A stretch of 21,155 nucleotides of DNA from Rhodocyclaceae bacterium UBA2250 (GTDB lineage: Bacteria > Pseudomonadota > Gammaproteobacteria > Burkholderiales > Rhodocyclaceae), in NCBI GenBank assembly GCA_002347285.1, contig DDXW01000018.1:1-21155 (forward strand), read 5' to 3'. Under the pieces are notes generated by a model. That model was not told where the DNA came from. It saw only the letters and a list, made by a program, of their open reading frames with translations, and did no database searches. The position numbers and the translations under genes are program-made. This document shows positions 1 through 8,818 of the stretch, piece by piece (the stretch's first letter is position 1; each line of letters begins with the position of its first letter).

Positions 1-261
1 GGCGGGGGCGGCGGCGGGCGCGGCCTTCGGCTCTTCCTTCTTCACCAGGTCGGGATCGCACTCGGCGATCGCCATGGCGGGCGTCCAGTAGCCGGTGCGC
101 CAGCACAGACCGAAGCCGCTCTTCGCGACATAGCCACGCTGGTCGATGACGTAACCGACGGTACCCTTCATGTCGACGCCCGGGGTCTGCGCCTGGGCGG
201 CGGCACCGATGCCGGCAAGCGCGGCGGCGATCAGGATGTTCTTGGAAACGAGTTTGATCAT
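1..261 (-). CDS. ompA: OmpA-family outer-membrane protein, N-terminal part (runs off left edge)
   Basis: The first 87 codons are present and the frame is still open at base 1, so the C-terminal peptidoglycan-binding domain lies outside the window. The start codon at 261 has a GAGGG Shine-Dalgarno about 9 bases upstream on the minus strand. Residues 1-25 form a signal peptide: basic MIKLVSKN, a hydrophobic Ala/Ile/Gly stretch and an AQAQ cleavage region. After it comes a segment ending GFGLCWRTGYWTPAMAIAEC and then DPDLV, which I recognise from betaproteobacterial OmpA proteins. It contains two cysteines. The visible part ends in a Lys/Glu then Ala/Pro-rich stretch, as expected for a hinge before the OmpA domain. 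The role would be anchoring the outer membrane to peptidoglycan. Family assignment is good, but the diagnostic C-terminal domain is not visible. Confidence 0.82.
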   Translation of the reverse strand, partial: MIKLVSKNILIAAALAGIGAAAQAQTPGVDMKGTVGYVIDQRGYVAKSGFGLCWRTGYWTPAMAIAECDPDLVKKEEPKAAPAAAPA

Positions 262-315
262 GTTGTCTTCCCTCGGATGAGTTGGTGGTGTTGAGGCTAT
301 GCGCAAAACAGAAAC

Positions 316-369
316 AAAAAACCAGCCGATTGCTCTTTCGACCTGAGGCGATGTCGAGAAAAGCCGGCT
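316..369 (-). terminator. Intrinsic terminator downstream of the deaminase gene
   Basis: Read on the minus strand just after the deaminase stop, arm 369-353 pairs with arm 342-324. AGCCG pairs with CGGCT at the base and TCGAC with GTCGA at the top, with an imperfect middle and a loop of about 10 bases. A run of six Ts (As at 316-321 on the plus strand) follows. This is the normal arrangement of a Rho-independent terminator and would separate deaminase transcription from ompA. The outer stem and T-run are clear; the middle pairing is imperfect. Confidence 0.7.
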
Positions 370-371
370 AA

Positions 372-1712
372 TCAATTTTCACAGATGGCATTCTGCCACA
401 TTCTGCAGCGATTCAGCAACGCCTGCGCGTCAAGGTCGACCGGTACCTTGTCTTTTATTCGCAACTGGCCGGCGACCCAGACATGCGTGATCTGCTCCCG
501 GCCTGCCGCATAGACCAGGTGGGAGACCGGATCGTAGCAGGGCTGGATTTCCCAGTCGTCGAGCCGCAGGGCCAGCAGGTCGGCCGCCTTGCCGGGCAGG
601 AGCGAGCCGATCGACTGGTCCAGCCCGAGCGCGCGGGCGCCTTCGATGGTCGCCATGCGCAGCGCCTGGTGGGCCGGCAGGCAGGTGGCGTCGCCGCTGG
701 CGAGCTTGGCCAGCAGCGCGGCATGGCGCATCTCGCGCAGCATGTCGAGGCGATTGTTGCTGGCGGCGCCGTCCGTGCCGAGTCCGACGCCGGCGCCTTG
801 GGCGAGCAGGGCGCCAATGGGGGCGCTGCCGCTGGCGAGCTTCATGTTCGAGGTCGGGCAGTGGGCGATGTGGCAACCGGACGAGGCGAGCAGGGCGATC
901 TCGTTCCGATCGAGGTGGACGGCATGCACGGCGATGGTCCGGTGTCCGAGCAGCCCGAGGCGGCGCAGCCGTTCGAGCGGCCGCATGCCATGCTGCTTGA
1001 GGCTGCCGGCGATTTCGTCCGCGGTTTCGTGGACATGGATATGGATGGGCAGGTCGAGCTGGTCGGCAAGTTCGGCGATGCGCTCGAAGGTGCGGTCGGC
1101 GACGGTGTAGGGCGCGTGCGGAGCCAGGCAGAAGGAAAGCGAGGGTTCGCCGGCGAGTTCGTCGCGGGCCGCCAGGCCTTTGGCGAGATAGTCGTCCGCC
1201 CCGCTGCCGTAGGCGCTGGGAAACTCGAAGACCGTGATGCCCAGCGCGGCGCGCATGCCGGCCGCCATGGCGGCCGCCGCCGCGGCGCGCGGGAAGAAAT
1301 ACATGTCGTTGAAGCAGGTGATGCCCCCGCGCAGCATTTCCCAGCAGGCGAGCAGGGTGCCGTCATGGACGAACTCGGCGCTGACGAGGCGGCTCTCGGC
1401 CGGCCAGATGCGTTCCTGCAGCCAGCGCATCAGGGGCACGTCGTCGGCGTAGCCGCGCAGCAGGGCCATCGCGGCATGGGTATGCAGGTTGATGAATCCC
1501 GGCAGCAGCAGGTGCTCGGTCAGGCGCAGATGCCGGCGGGCGGCGTATTGCCGGTGCGCTTCCGGCGTGGGCAGCAGCGCGACGATCTTGCCGGCATCGA
1601 CGATCAGGCTGTGGTGGTCGAGAACCGTGCCGGCCGGTTCGACCGGAACGATCCAGCGGGCATCGACGATCTGATCGACCGGACGGGCCATGGGTGGGGA
1701 AAGGGCGGCCAT
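372..1712 (-). CDS. mtaD: TRZ/ATZ-family amidohydrolase, probable MTA/SAH deaminase
   Basis: A 446-residue cytosolic metal-dependent deaminase of the amidohydrolase superfamily. Family members deaminate 5'-methylthioadenosine and S-adenosylhomocysteine to the inosine forms. The metal and catalytic set is visible: H77 and H79 in NLHTH, H226 and E229 in HIHVHE, the AVHAVHLD histidines near 263-266, and D314 in LGTDGAASNN. The C-terminal GKAADLLAL (374-382) is the usual beta-sandwich return of these enzymes. It is divergent from gyrA with a 55-base spacer. A homologue also neighbours gyrA in Pseudomonas aeruginosa, where it acts in methylthioadenosine salvage. The start at 1712 has no good Shine-Dalgarno; the next ATG at 1691 is an alternative. 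Substrate is inferred from family and context; related triazine or guanine-type deaminases share the motifs. Confidence 0.85.
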   Translation of the reverse strand: MAALSPPMARPVDQIVDARWIVPVEPAGTVLDHHSLIVDAGKIVALLPTPEAHRQYAARRHLRLTEHLLLPGFINLHTHAAMALLRGYADDVPLMRWLQERIWPAESRLVSAEFVHDGTLLACWEMLRGGITCFNDMYFFPRAAAAAAMAAGMRAALGITVFEFPSAYGSGADDYLAKGLAARDELAGEPSLSFCLAPHAPYTVADRTFERIAELADQLDLPIHIHVHETADEIAGSLKQHGMRPLERLRRLGLLGHRTIAVHAVHLDRNEIALLASSGCHIAHCPTSNMKLASGSAPIGALLAQGAGVGLGTDGAASNNRLDMLREMRHAALLAKLASGDATCLPAHQALRMATIEGARALGLDQSIGSLLPGKAADLLALRLDDWEIQPCYDPVSHLVYAAGREQITHVWVAGQLRIKDKVPVDLDAQALLNRCRMWQNAICEN

Positions 1713-1715
1713 GAA

Positions 1716-1724
1716 TGCTAGAAT
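1716..1724 (+). promoter_or_regulatory. Extended -10 promoter candidate for gyrA
   Basis: TGCTAGAAT matches the extended -10 consensus TGnTATAAT with one mismatch in the hexamer. It lies in the 55-base divergent spacer, and transcription would begin near 1731, giving a gyrA leader of about 37 bases. No recognisable -35 lies 17 bases upstream, which extended -10 promoters can tolerate. Confidence 0.45.
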
Positions 1725-1767
1725 TCCCGACTTTTGAAAGCGCCCATTTTAGCGGGCTTGCCAGTCT

Positions 1768-4314
1768 ATGACCTCCGCTTTCGCCAAGGAAACCCTGCCC
1801 GTCAGCCTCGAAGAGGAGATGCGCCGCTCCTATCTGGATTACGCGATGAGCGTGATCGTCGGCCGGGCGCTGCCGGACGCGCGCGACGGCCTCAAGCCGG
1901 TGCACCGCCGCGTGCTCTACGCGATGCACGAGCTGTCCAACGACTGGAACCGGCCCTACAAGAAGTCGGCGCGCATCGTCGGCGACGTCATCGGTAAATA
2001 TCACCCGCACGGCGATACCGCAGTCTATGACACGATCGTGCGGATGGCGCAGGATTTCTCGCTGCGCTACATGCTGGTCGATGGCCAGGGCAACTTCGGC
2101 TCGGTCGACGGCGACAACGCCGCGGCGATGCGCTACACCGAAGTGCGCATGGCGCGCATCGGCCACGAGCTGCTGGCCGACATCGAGAAGGAAACCGTCG
2201 ATTTCGGCCCGAACTACGACGGCTCGGAGAAGGAGCCGCTGATCCTGCCGGCCAGGATCCCCAACCTGCTGATCAACGGCAGCGCGGGCATCGCCGTCGG
2301 CATGGCGACCAACATTCCGCCGCACAACCTCAACGAGGTGGTCGACGCCTGCCTGGCGCTGCTCGACAACCCGGGCATAGACATCGAGGAACTGATCAAG
2401 ATCATCCCGGCGCCGGACTTTCCGACCGCCGGCCTGATCTACGGCGTTTCCGGCGTGCGCGAAGGCTATCTGACCGGTCGCGGCCGCGTCGTCATGCGCG
2501 CCCGCACCCACTTCGAGGACCTCGAGAAGGGCGGCAAGCAGGCGATCGTCGTCGACGAACTGCCCTACCAGGTGAACAAGAAGACCCTGCAGGAAAAGAT
2601 CGCCGAACTGGTCAACGAGAAGAAGATCGAGGGCATCGCCCATATCCAGGACGAGTCGGACAAGTCCGGCATGCGCCTGGTGATCGAACTCAAGCGCGGC
2701 GAAGTGCCCGAGGTGGTGCTCAACAACCTCTACAAGCAGACGCAGCTGCAGGACACCTTCGGCATGAACATGGTGGCGCTGGTCGATGGCCGCCCGCAGC
2801 TGCTCAACCTCAAGCAGATGCTCGACTGCTTCCTGGCGCACCGCCGCGAGGTGGTGACGCGGCGCACGGTGTTCGAGCTGAGGAAGGCGCGCGAGCGCGG
2901 CCATATCCTCGAAGGCCTCGCCGTCGCGTTGTCGAACGTCGACGAAGTCATTGCATTGATCAAGGCCGCGCCCACGCCTGCGGATGCCAAGCGCGGACTG
3001 ATGGCGCGCGCCTGGAAGTCGTCGCTGGTCGAGGAAATGCTGCTGCGCGCCGCCGCCGAGGCCTCGCGTCCCGAAGGGCTGGCGCCCGAGTTCGGCCTGT
3101 CGCGCCGCGGCTACTTCCTTTCCGATGCCCAGGCGCAGGCGATTCTCGAACTGCGGCTGCAGCGTCTGACCGGCCTCGAGCAGGACAAGATTCTCGCCGA
3201 ATACCGCGAGGTGATGGACCAGATCGCCGACCTGCTCGACATTCTGGCGCGCCCGGAGCGCATCACGCAGATCATCGGCGACGAGCTGACCGCCGTGAAG
3301 GCGCAGTATGGCGACAAGCGCCGTTCGGAGATCGTGCTGCAGACGGCCGACATCAATCTCGAGGATCTGATCGCCCGCGAGGACATGGTCGTCACGCTGT
3401 CGCACGGCGGCTACTTCAAGCGCCAGTCGCTCGACGACTATCGCACGCAGCGGCGCGGCGGCCGCGGCAAGCAGGCGGCGGCGATCAAGGAGGACGATTT
3501 CGTCGATCGCCTCTTCATCGCCAACACGCACGACTACATCCTCTGCTTCTCCAACCGCGGCCGTGTCTATTGGCTCAAGGTCTACGAGGTTCCGGAAGGC
3601 ACGCGCACCTCGCGCGGCAAGCCGATCGTCAACCTCTTCCCGCTGGAAGAGGGCGAGAAGATCACCGCCGTGCTGCCGACCTCGGCGTTCGACGAGGCGC
3701 ATTACGTCTTCATGGCCACGGCGATGGGCACGGTGAAGAAGACGCCGCTGACGGATTTCGCCAATCCGCGCAAGGCCGGCATCATCGCCGTCAACCTCGA
3801 CGAAGGCGACTACCTGATCGGCGTGGCGATCACCGACGGCAACTGCGACGTGATGCTGTTCTCCGACGCCGGCAAGGCGGTACGCTTCGCCGAGGAGGAC
3901 GTGCGGCCGATGGGCCGCGCCGCGCGCGGCGTGAAGGGCATGACGCTCGAGGACGGGCAGAGCGTCATCTGCATGCTGGTGGCGGCCGACGAGAAGATGA
4001 ACGTCCTGACCGCGACCGAAAACGGCTACGGCAAGCGCACGCCGATCGCCGAATACACCAAGCACGGCCGCGGCACCAAGGGCATGATCGCCATCCAGAC
4101 TTCGGAGCGCAACGGCCTGGTGGTCGGTGCGGTGCTGGTCGAGGAGGGCGACGAGGTGATGCTGATTTCCACCGGCGGCGTGCTGATCCGCAGCAAGGTC
4201 GACCAGGTGCGCGAGACCGGGCGCTCGGCGCAGGGCGTGCGGCTCATCAATCTGGATGACGGCACCAAGCTTGCCGGCATCGAAAAGGTCATCGAAACCG
4301 AAGAAGAGGAGTGA
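1768..4314 (+). CDS. gyrA: DNA gyrase subunit A
   Basis: 848 residues, close to the E. coli length (875). Gyrase introduces negative supercoils using ATP, with GyrB as partner. The cleavage tyrosine is Y123 in AAAMRYTEVRM. The quinolone-resistance region GKYHPHGDTAVYD has T84 at the E. coli S83 position, as in wild-type Pseudomonas, and D88 at the E. coli D87 position, so no classical resistance change is seen. The GyrA box QRRGGRG at 561-567 marks this as gyrase rather than topoisomerase IV ParC, and the six-bladed beta-pinwheel follows. The tail ends in an acidic ETEEEE. No Shine-Dalgarno precedes the ATG. A short imperfect hairpin (AAG-CG-CCC with GGGCTT, 1738-1759) ends a few bases upstream. 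It is the first gene of the long plus-strand array. Confidence 0.98.
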   Translation: MTSAFAKETLPVSLEEEMRRSYLDYAMSVIVGRALPDARDGLKPVHRRVLYAMHELSNDWNRPYKKSARIVGDVIGKYHPHGDTAVYDTIVRMAQDFSLRYMLVDGQGNFGSVDGDNAAAMRYTEVRMARIGHELLADIEKETVDFGPNYDGSEKEPLILPARIPNLLINGSAGIAVGMATNIPPHNLNEVVDACLALLDNPGIDIEELIKIIPAPDFPTAGLIYGVSGVREGYLTGRGRVVMRARTHFEDLEKGGKQAIVVDELPYQVNKKTLQEKIAELVNEKKIEGIAHIQDESDKSGMRLVIELKRGEVPEVVLNNLYKQTQLQDTFGMNMVALVDGRPQLLNLKQMLDCFLAHRREVVTRRTVFELRKARERGHILEGLAVALSNVDEVIALIKAAPTPADAKRGLMARAWKSSLVEEMLLRAAAEASRPEGLAPEFGLSRRGYFLSDAQAQAILELRLQRLTGLEQDKILAEYREVMDQIADLLDILARPERITQIIGDELTAVKAQYGDKRRSEIVLQTADINLEDLIAREDMVVTLSHGGYFKRQSLDDYRTQRRGGRGKQAAAIKEDDFVDRLFIANTHDYILCFSNRGRVYWLKVYEVPEGTRTSRGKPIVNLFPLEEGEKITAVLPTSAFDEAHYVFMATAMGTVKKTPLTDFANPRKAGIIAVNLDEGDYLIGVAITDGNCDVMLFSDAGKAVRFAEEDVRPMGRAARGVKGMTLEDGQSVICMLVAADEKMNVLTATENGYGKRTPIAEYTKHGRGTKGMIAIQTSERNGLVVGAVLVEEGDEVMLISTGGVLIRSKVDQVRETGRSAQGVRLINLDDGTKLAGIEKVIETEEEE

Positions 4315-4319
4315 TGCAA

Positions 4320-5402
4320 ATGGCACGTGTATTCAATTTCAGCGCCGGTCCCGCCGCACTGCCCGAAGAAGTCCTCAAACAGGCCGCCGACGAGATGCTC
4401 GATTGGCACGGCAGCGGCTCGTCGGTGATGGAGATGAGCCACCGCGGCAAGGAGTTCATGGGCATCGCCGCCCAGGCCGAAGCCGACCTGCGCGAGCTGA
4501 TGGGCATTCCGGCCAGCTACAAGGTGCTGTTCCTGCAGGGTGGCGCCTCGCTGCAGTTCGAGATGATCCCGATCAACCTGCTGCGCGGCAAGCCGGTGGC
4601 CGACTACGTGCATACCGGCGAGTGGGCCAAGAAGGCGATCAAGGCCGCCAAGACCTTCTGCAACGTCAATGTCGCCGCCAGCGCCGAGGACAAGGGCTAC
4701 ACCTACGCGCCGGTCCAGGCCGACTGGAAACTGACCAAGGACGCCGCCTACGTCCACTACACAGCCAACGAGACGATCGGCGGCATCGAGTTCCACTGGA
4801 CGCCCGAGACCGGCGACGTACCGCTGGTCTGCGACATGTCCTCCAACATCCTGTCGCGTCCGGTCGACGTCAGCAAATTCGGCCTGATCTACGCCGGCGC
4901 GCAGAAGAACATCGGCCCGGCCGGCCTGACCATCGTTATCGTGCGCGACGACCTGGTCGGCAAGGCGGTGCCGACGCCGCCGGCGATGCTCGACTACAAG
5001 ACCCACGTCGATGCCGAGTCGATGTACAACACCCCGCCGACCTACGCGATCTACATCGCCGGCCTGGTGTTCCAGTGGCTGAAGAGGAACGGCGGCGTGG
5101 CGGCGATCGAGCAGAGGAACATCGAGAAGGCCAACCTGCTGTACGACTACCTCGACACCACCGACTTCTACCGCAATCCCGTGCACAGGGAAGACCGCTC
5201 GCGCATGAACGTGCCGTTCACGCTCAAGGACGCCGCCCTCGACGAGGAATTCCTCAAGGGCGCCAAGGAGCGCGGCATGGTGCAGCTCAAGGGCCACCGC
5301 TCGGTCGGCGGCATGCGCGCCTCGATCTACAACGCGATGCCGCTGGCGGGCGTGCAGGCGCTGGTCGCTTACATGAAGGAATTCGCCGCGCAGAAAGGGT
5401 GA
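4320..5402 (+). CDS. serC: Phosphoserine aminotransferase
   Basis: Converts 3-phosphohydroxypyruvate plus glutamate to phosphoserine in serine synthesis; it also serves pyridoxal phosphate synthesis in many proteobacteria. The protein is 360 residues (E. coli SerC 362). The start at 4320 is chosen because MARVFNFSAGPAALPEEVL aligns with the E. coli N-terminus and AGGAG at 4307-4311 gives an 8-base spacing. A GTG at 4311 and an ATG at 4314 are too close to that site. The PLP lysine is K196 in YAGAQKNIGPAG (E. coli K198). The SVMEMSHRGKEF motif near residue 40 and the C-terminal GHRSVGGMRASIYNA are family signatures. Only 5 bases separate it from gyrA, which suggests co-transcription. Confidence 0.97.
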   Translation: MARVFNFSAGPAALPEEVLKQAADEMLDWHGSGSSVMEMSHRGKEFMGIAAQAEADLRELMGIPASYKVLFLQGGASLQFEMIPINLLRGKPVADYVHTGEWAKKAIKAAKTFCNVNVAASAEDKGYTYAPVQADWKLTKDAAYVHYTANETIGGIEFHWTPETGDVPLVCDMSSNILSRPVDVSKFGLIYAGAQKNIGPAGLTIVIVRDDLVGKAVPTPPAMLDYKTHVDAESMYNTPPTYAIYIAGLVFQWLKRNGGVAAIEQRNIEKANLLYDYLDTTDFYRNPVHREDRSRMNVPFTLKDAALDEEFLKGAKERGMVQLKGHRSVGGMRASIYNAMPLAGVQALVAYMKEFAAQKG

Positions 5403-5406
5403 GGTC

Positions 5407-6606
5407 ATGGCTGAAGCCACCAGGCAGTTTCAGGTTCTGATCCTCAACAACGTCTCGCAGACCGGCCTCAGGCGCCTCGGCGACCGCTGCGACTGCGCCA
5501 AGGATGTCGCGCAGCCCGATGCGATCCTGCTGCGCTCGGCCGACCTGCACGGCGTCGAGATCGCCAGGTCGGTGCTGGCGATCGGCCGCGCCGGCTCGGG
5601 CACCAACAACATCCCGGTGGCCGAGATGAGCAAGCGCGGCGTGCCGGTGTTCAATGCGCCGGGCGCCAACGCCAACGCCGTCAAGGAACTGGTGCTGGCC
5701 GGCATGCTGCTCGCCGCGCGCAACATCGCCGGGGCGATGAAGTTCGTCGCCGCCCTCGATCCGGACGATGCCGAGATGGAAAAAAAGGTCGAAGGCGGCA
5801 AGAAGACCTACGCCGGCTACGAACTGGCCGGCCATACGCTCGGCGTCGTCGGCCTCGGCAAGATCGGCTGCCTGGTCGCCGACGCGGCGATCAAGCTCGG
5901 CATGCACGTCATCGGCTACGACCCGGAAATCACCGTCGATGCGGCCTGGAGCCTGCCGGCGCAGGTGAAGAAGGCGAACTCGCTCGCCGAGGTGCTCAAG
6001 GGCAGCAATTTCCTGACGCTGCACGTGCCGCTGGTCGAGGCGACGAAGAAGATGATCAACGCCGACAGCATCGCGCAGATGAAGCATGGCGCTCATCCAC
6101 CTGTGCTGCTCAACTTCTCGCGCGAGGGCGTGGTGGACGAGGCGGACGTGCTGGCGGCGCTCGACGGCAAGCAGCTCGCCGCCTACGTCTGCGATTTCCC
6201 GAGCAAGCACGTCAACGGCCACCCCGGGGTGATCGCCCTGCCGCACCTCGGCGCTTCGACGCGCGAGGCCGAGGAGAACTGCGCGATCATGGTCGCCGAC
6301 CAGGTGCGCGATTACCTGCTCGACGGCAACATCGTCAATTCGGTGAACTTCCCGACGGTCGTCGTGCCGCGCGAGTCGGCTTTCCGCATCGCGGTCGCCA
6401 ACGCCAACGTCCCCAGCATGGTCGGCCAGATCACCGCCGCGCTGGCGGAGGCCGGCTTCAACATCCACAACATGATGAACAAGTCGAAAAAGGACGTGGC
6501 CTATACGCTGGTCGACGTGGACAGCAAGGTGCCGCAGCAGGTGATCGACCAGATCGCCCGGATCGATGGCGTCCTCTCGGTACGCTACCTGCCGCGGGAA
6601 GGATGA
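5407..6606 (+). CDS. serA: D-3-phosphoglycerate dehydrogenase with C-terminal ACT domain
   Basis: First step of serine synthesis: NAD-dependent oxidation of 3-phosphoglycerate. 399 residues. The Rossmann fingerprint is GLGKIG at 149-154. R239 (NFSREG) and H280 (PHLGAST) are in the usual catalytic positions. Residues from about 325 to the end form an ACT domain (SMVGQITAALAEAGFNIHNM), the part that binds serine for feedback control in this family. It starts four bases after serC with AAAGGGTGAGG immediately upstream, so the first two serine-pathway enzymes are paired. Related 2-hydroxyacid dehydrogenases share the fold; the ACT domain and serC neighbour make SerA the best call. Confidence 0.93.
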   Translation: MAEATRQFQVLILNNVSQTGLRRLGDRCDCAKDVAQPDAILLRSADLHGVEIARSVLAIGRAGSGTNNIPVAEMSKRGVPVFNAPGANANAVKELVLAGMLLAARNIAGAMKFVAALDPDDAEMEKKVEGGKKTYAGYELAGHTLGVVGLGKIGCLVADAAIKLGMHVIGYDPEITVDAAWSLPAQVKKANSLAEVLKGSNFLTLHVPLVEATKKMINADSIAQMKHGAHPPVLLNFSREGVVDEADVLAALDGKQLAAYVCDFPSKHVNGHPGVIALPHLGASTREAEENCAIMVADQVRDYLLDGNIVNSVNFPTVVVPRESAFRIAVANANVPSMVGQITAALAEAGFNIHNMMNKSKKDVAYTLVDVDSKVPQQVIDQIARIDGVLSVRYLPREG

Positions 6607-7709
6607 TGACTGACCCGGCGCAAAAGGAGCAGGAAGAGCTCGCCGAACTCAGTGGGCTGCGCGACGGCATCGACCGCATCGATGGCGAGGTGCTGCGCCT
6701 GCTGTCCGAGCGGGCCAGGCTGGCCCAGCGGGTGGGCGAGATCAAGCACGGCAACATCTATCGCCCCGAGCGCGAGGCGCAGGTGCTGCGGCGCATCGCC
6801 GAACTCAATCCCGGTCCGCTGCCGGAAGGCGCCGTGCGCACGATCTTCCGCGAGGTGATGTCGGCCTGCCTCGCGCTGGAACAGCCGTTGAAGATCGCCT
6901 ACTTCGGCCCGGCCGGTACCTTCACCGAGTCGGCGGCGAAGAAGCATTTCGGTTCGGCGCCGACCTTCACGCCCTTCCTGACCATCGACGACGTGTTCCG
7001 TGCCGTCGAGGCGGGCCAGGCCGACTACGGCGTGGTGCCGATCGAGAACTCGACCGAGGGTTCGGTCGGCCGCACGCTCGACCAGATGCTGACCTCGCCG
7101 CTGATGATCTGCGGCGAGGCCAGCCTGCGCATCCACCAGAACCTGATGACGCGGGCGGACAGCCTCGCCGGCGTGACCAAGCTCTACTCGCATGCCCAGT
7201 CGCTCGCGCAGTGCCACGAGTGGCTCAACCGCAACCTGCCGCACATCGCGCGCGTGCCGGTTGCCAGCAACGCCGAGGCGGCGCGCATGGCGGCGCAGGA
7301 TGCGGAAGCCTGCGCCATCGCCGGCGAGGCGGCGGCGCGCCTCTACGAGCTGAACATCCTCGCCGCCAACATCGAGGACGACCCGAACAACACGACGCGT
7401 TTCGTCGTACTGGCGGGCCACGACGCCGGGCCGTCGGGTCTCGACAAGACCTCGTTCGTCTGCTCGGCGCAGAACAAGCCGGGGGCGGTGCATGACCTGC
7501 TGACGCCGCTCAAGCAGCACGGCGTCTCGATGAACCGCTTCGAGTCCCGCCCGGCGCGCGGCTTCGGCGGCAGCCGCTGGGAATACGTGTTCTTCATCGA
7601 CATCGAGGGGCATCGCACCGACGCGAAGGTGGCCGCCGCCCTCGACGACCTGCGCGGCTGCGTCGGTTTTCTCAAGGAGCTCGGTTCCTACCCCAAGGCG
7701 GCCGGCTGA
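6603..7709 (+). CDS. pheA: Bifunctional chorismate mutase/prephenate dehydratase (P-protein)
   Basis: Converts chorismate to prephenate and then to phenylpyruvate, the phenylalanine branch. 368 residues (E. coli 386). The AroQ-type mutase domain covers about 15-95, and R20, R37 and K48 fall at the same spacing as E. coli R11, R28 and K39. The dehydratase domain starts at IAYFGPAGTFTES (98-110), with VPIENSTEGSVG and the TRF motif at 265-267. The ACT domain (about 285-360) includes FESRP, the phenylalanine-binding signature. The ATG at 6603 overlaps the serA stop as ATGA. A second ATG at 6606 gives slightly better spacing from GGAAGG and is an equally possible start. Confidence 0.97.
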   Translation: MMTDPAQKEQEELAELSGLRDGIDRIDGEVLRLLSERARLAQRVGEIKHGNIYRPEREAQVLRRIAELNPGPLPEGAVRTIFREVMSACLALEQPLKIAYFGPAGTFTESAAKKHFGSAPTFTPFLTIDDVFRAVEAGQADYGVVPIENSTEGSVGRTLDQMLTSPLMICGEASLRIHQNLMTRADSLAGVTKLYSHAQSLAQCHEWLNRNLPHIARVPVASNAEAARMAAQDAEACAIAGEAAARLYELNILAANIEDDPNNTTRFVVLAGHDAGPSGLDKTSFVCSAQNKPGAVHDLLTPLKQHGVSMNRFESRPARGFGGSRWEYVFFIDIEGHRTDAKVAAALDDLRGCVGFLKELGSYPKAAG

Positions 7710-7729
7710 TCTTTCACAACGAGGTTGAT

Positions 7730-8818
7730 ATGAGCATCACCGCACAGGCACTGCTGTACGTCCGCAAGATTTCGCCCTACGTGCCGGGCAAGCCGATCAC
7801 CGAGCTGGCGCGCGAGATGGGCATGCCGGTCGACCGGATCGTCAAGCTCGCCTCCAACGAAAATCCCCTCGGCATGAGCCAGAAGGCACGCGCCGCCGTG
7901 GAAAGCGCGATGCGAGGCATCGAGCGCTACCCCGACCAGTTCGAGCTGATCGCGGCGATCGCGGACCGGCTCGGCGTCGGCCAGAACCAGATCGTGCTCG
8001 GCAACGGCTCGAACGACGTGCTCGACCTCGCGGCGCGCGTGTTCCTCGCACCCGGCCGTTCGTCGGTGTTCTCCCAGCACGCCTTCGCCGTCTACCCGCT
8101 GGCGACGATGAGCACCGGCGCCGAATGCATCGTCGCGCCGGCGAAGCACTACGGCCACGACCTCGCCGCGATGAAGGCGGCCATGCGATCCGATACGCGC
8201 CTCGTCTGGATCGCCAACCCGAACAATCCGACCGGCAACTTCCTGCCCTACGACGAGGTGCGCGAGTTTCTCGCGTCGGTGCCGGCCGATGTCGCCGTGG
8301 TGCTCGACGAGGCCTACAACGAATACCTGCCGCCGGCCGAGCGCGTCGACACCGTCGCCTGGCTGAGGGAGTTCCCCAACCTGATCGTCACCCGCACCTT
8401 CTCGAAGATCTACGGCCTCGCGGGCCTGCGCGTCGGCTACGCGGTCGCCGCCGCCGAGATCGCCGATTTGATGAACCGCGTGCGCCAGCCGTTCAACGTG
8501 AACAACCTGGCCATCGCGGCCGCCAGCGCGGCGCTCGACGACCATCTGTTCATCGCCGAATCGTTCGAGCTCAACCGCCGCGGCATGGAGCAGATCGTCG
8601 CCGGCCTCAAGCGTCTCGGTCTCGAGCACATTCCCTCGCACGGCAACTTCGTCACCTTCGCCGTGTCCGACGGGGCGGCCGTCAACCAGAAGCTGCTCAA
8701 GCAGGGCGTCATCGTGCGGCCGATCGGCGGCTACGGCCTGCCGAACCACCTGCGCGTGACGATCGGCCTCGAAACCGAGAACGCGCGCTTCCTCGCGGCG
8801 CTGGAGAAGTCGCTCTGA
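7730..8818 (+). CDS. hisC: Histidinol-phosphate aminotransferase (aromatic-cluster paralogue)
   Basis: Class I/II PLP aminotransferase of 362 residues. Family reaction: imidazole acetol phosphate plus glutamate to histidinol phosphate. The PLP lysine is K226 in TRTFSKIYGLAGLRVGY. NPNNPTGN and VVLDEAYNEY carry the usual PLP-contact Asn and Asp/Tyr residues, and SNENPLG near residue 43 is typical of HisC. GAGG at 7721-7724 gives a good ribosome site. Its place between pheA and tyrA, as for hisC2 of Pseudomonas, suggests it may act on phenylpyruvate, hydroxyphenylpyruvate or prephenate rather than only in histidine synthesis. This is inferred from context; sequence alone does not settle the substrate. 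Confidence 0.93.
   Translation: MSITAQALLYVRKISPYVPGKPITELAREMGMPVDRIVKLASNENPLGMSQKARAAVESAMRGIERYPDQFELIAAIADRLGVGQNQIVLGNGSNDVLDLAARVFLAPGRSSVFSQHAFAVYPLATMSTGAECIVAPAKHYGHDLAAMKAAMRSDTRLVWIANPNNPTGNFLPYDEVREFLASVPADVAVVLDEAYNEYLPPAERVDTVAWLREFPNLIVTRTFSKIYGLAGLRVGYAVAAAEIADLMNRVRQPFNVNNLAIAAASAALDDHLFIAESFELNRRGMEQIVAGLKRLGLEHIPSHGNFVTFAVSDGAAVNQKLLKQGVIVRPIGGYGLPNHLRVTIGLETENARFLAALEKSL

Noticed and set aside
483..1721. A 412-codon plus-strand frame across the deaminase
   Set aside because: It is the complement of the deaminase gene, whose metal-binding motifs are complete on the minus strand.
1952..2035. Quinolone-resistance mutation in gyrA
   Set aside because: T84 equals the wild-type Thr of Pseudomonas GyrA and D88 is the conserved Asp; no sign of a resistance change.
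1363..4326. A 987-codon open frame antisense to gyrA
   Set aside because: It mirrors gyrA codon periodicity in a GC-rich gene, yields low-complexity His/Arg/Asp/Val-rich protein, and gyrA is unquestionable on the other strand.
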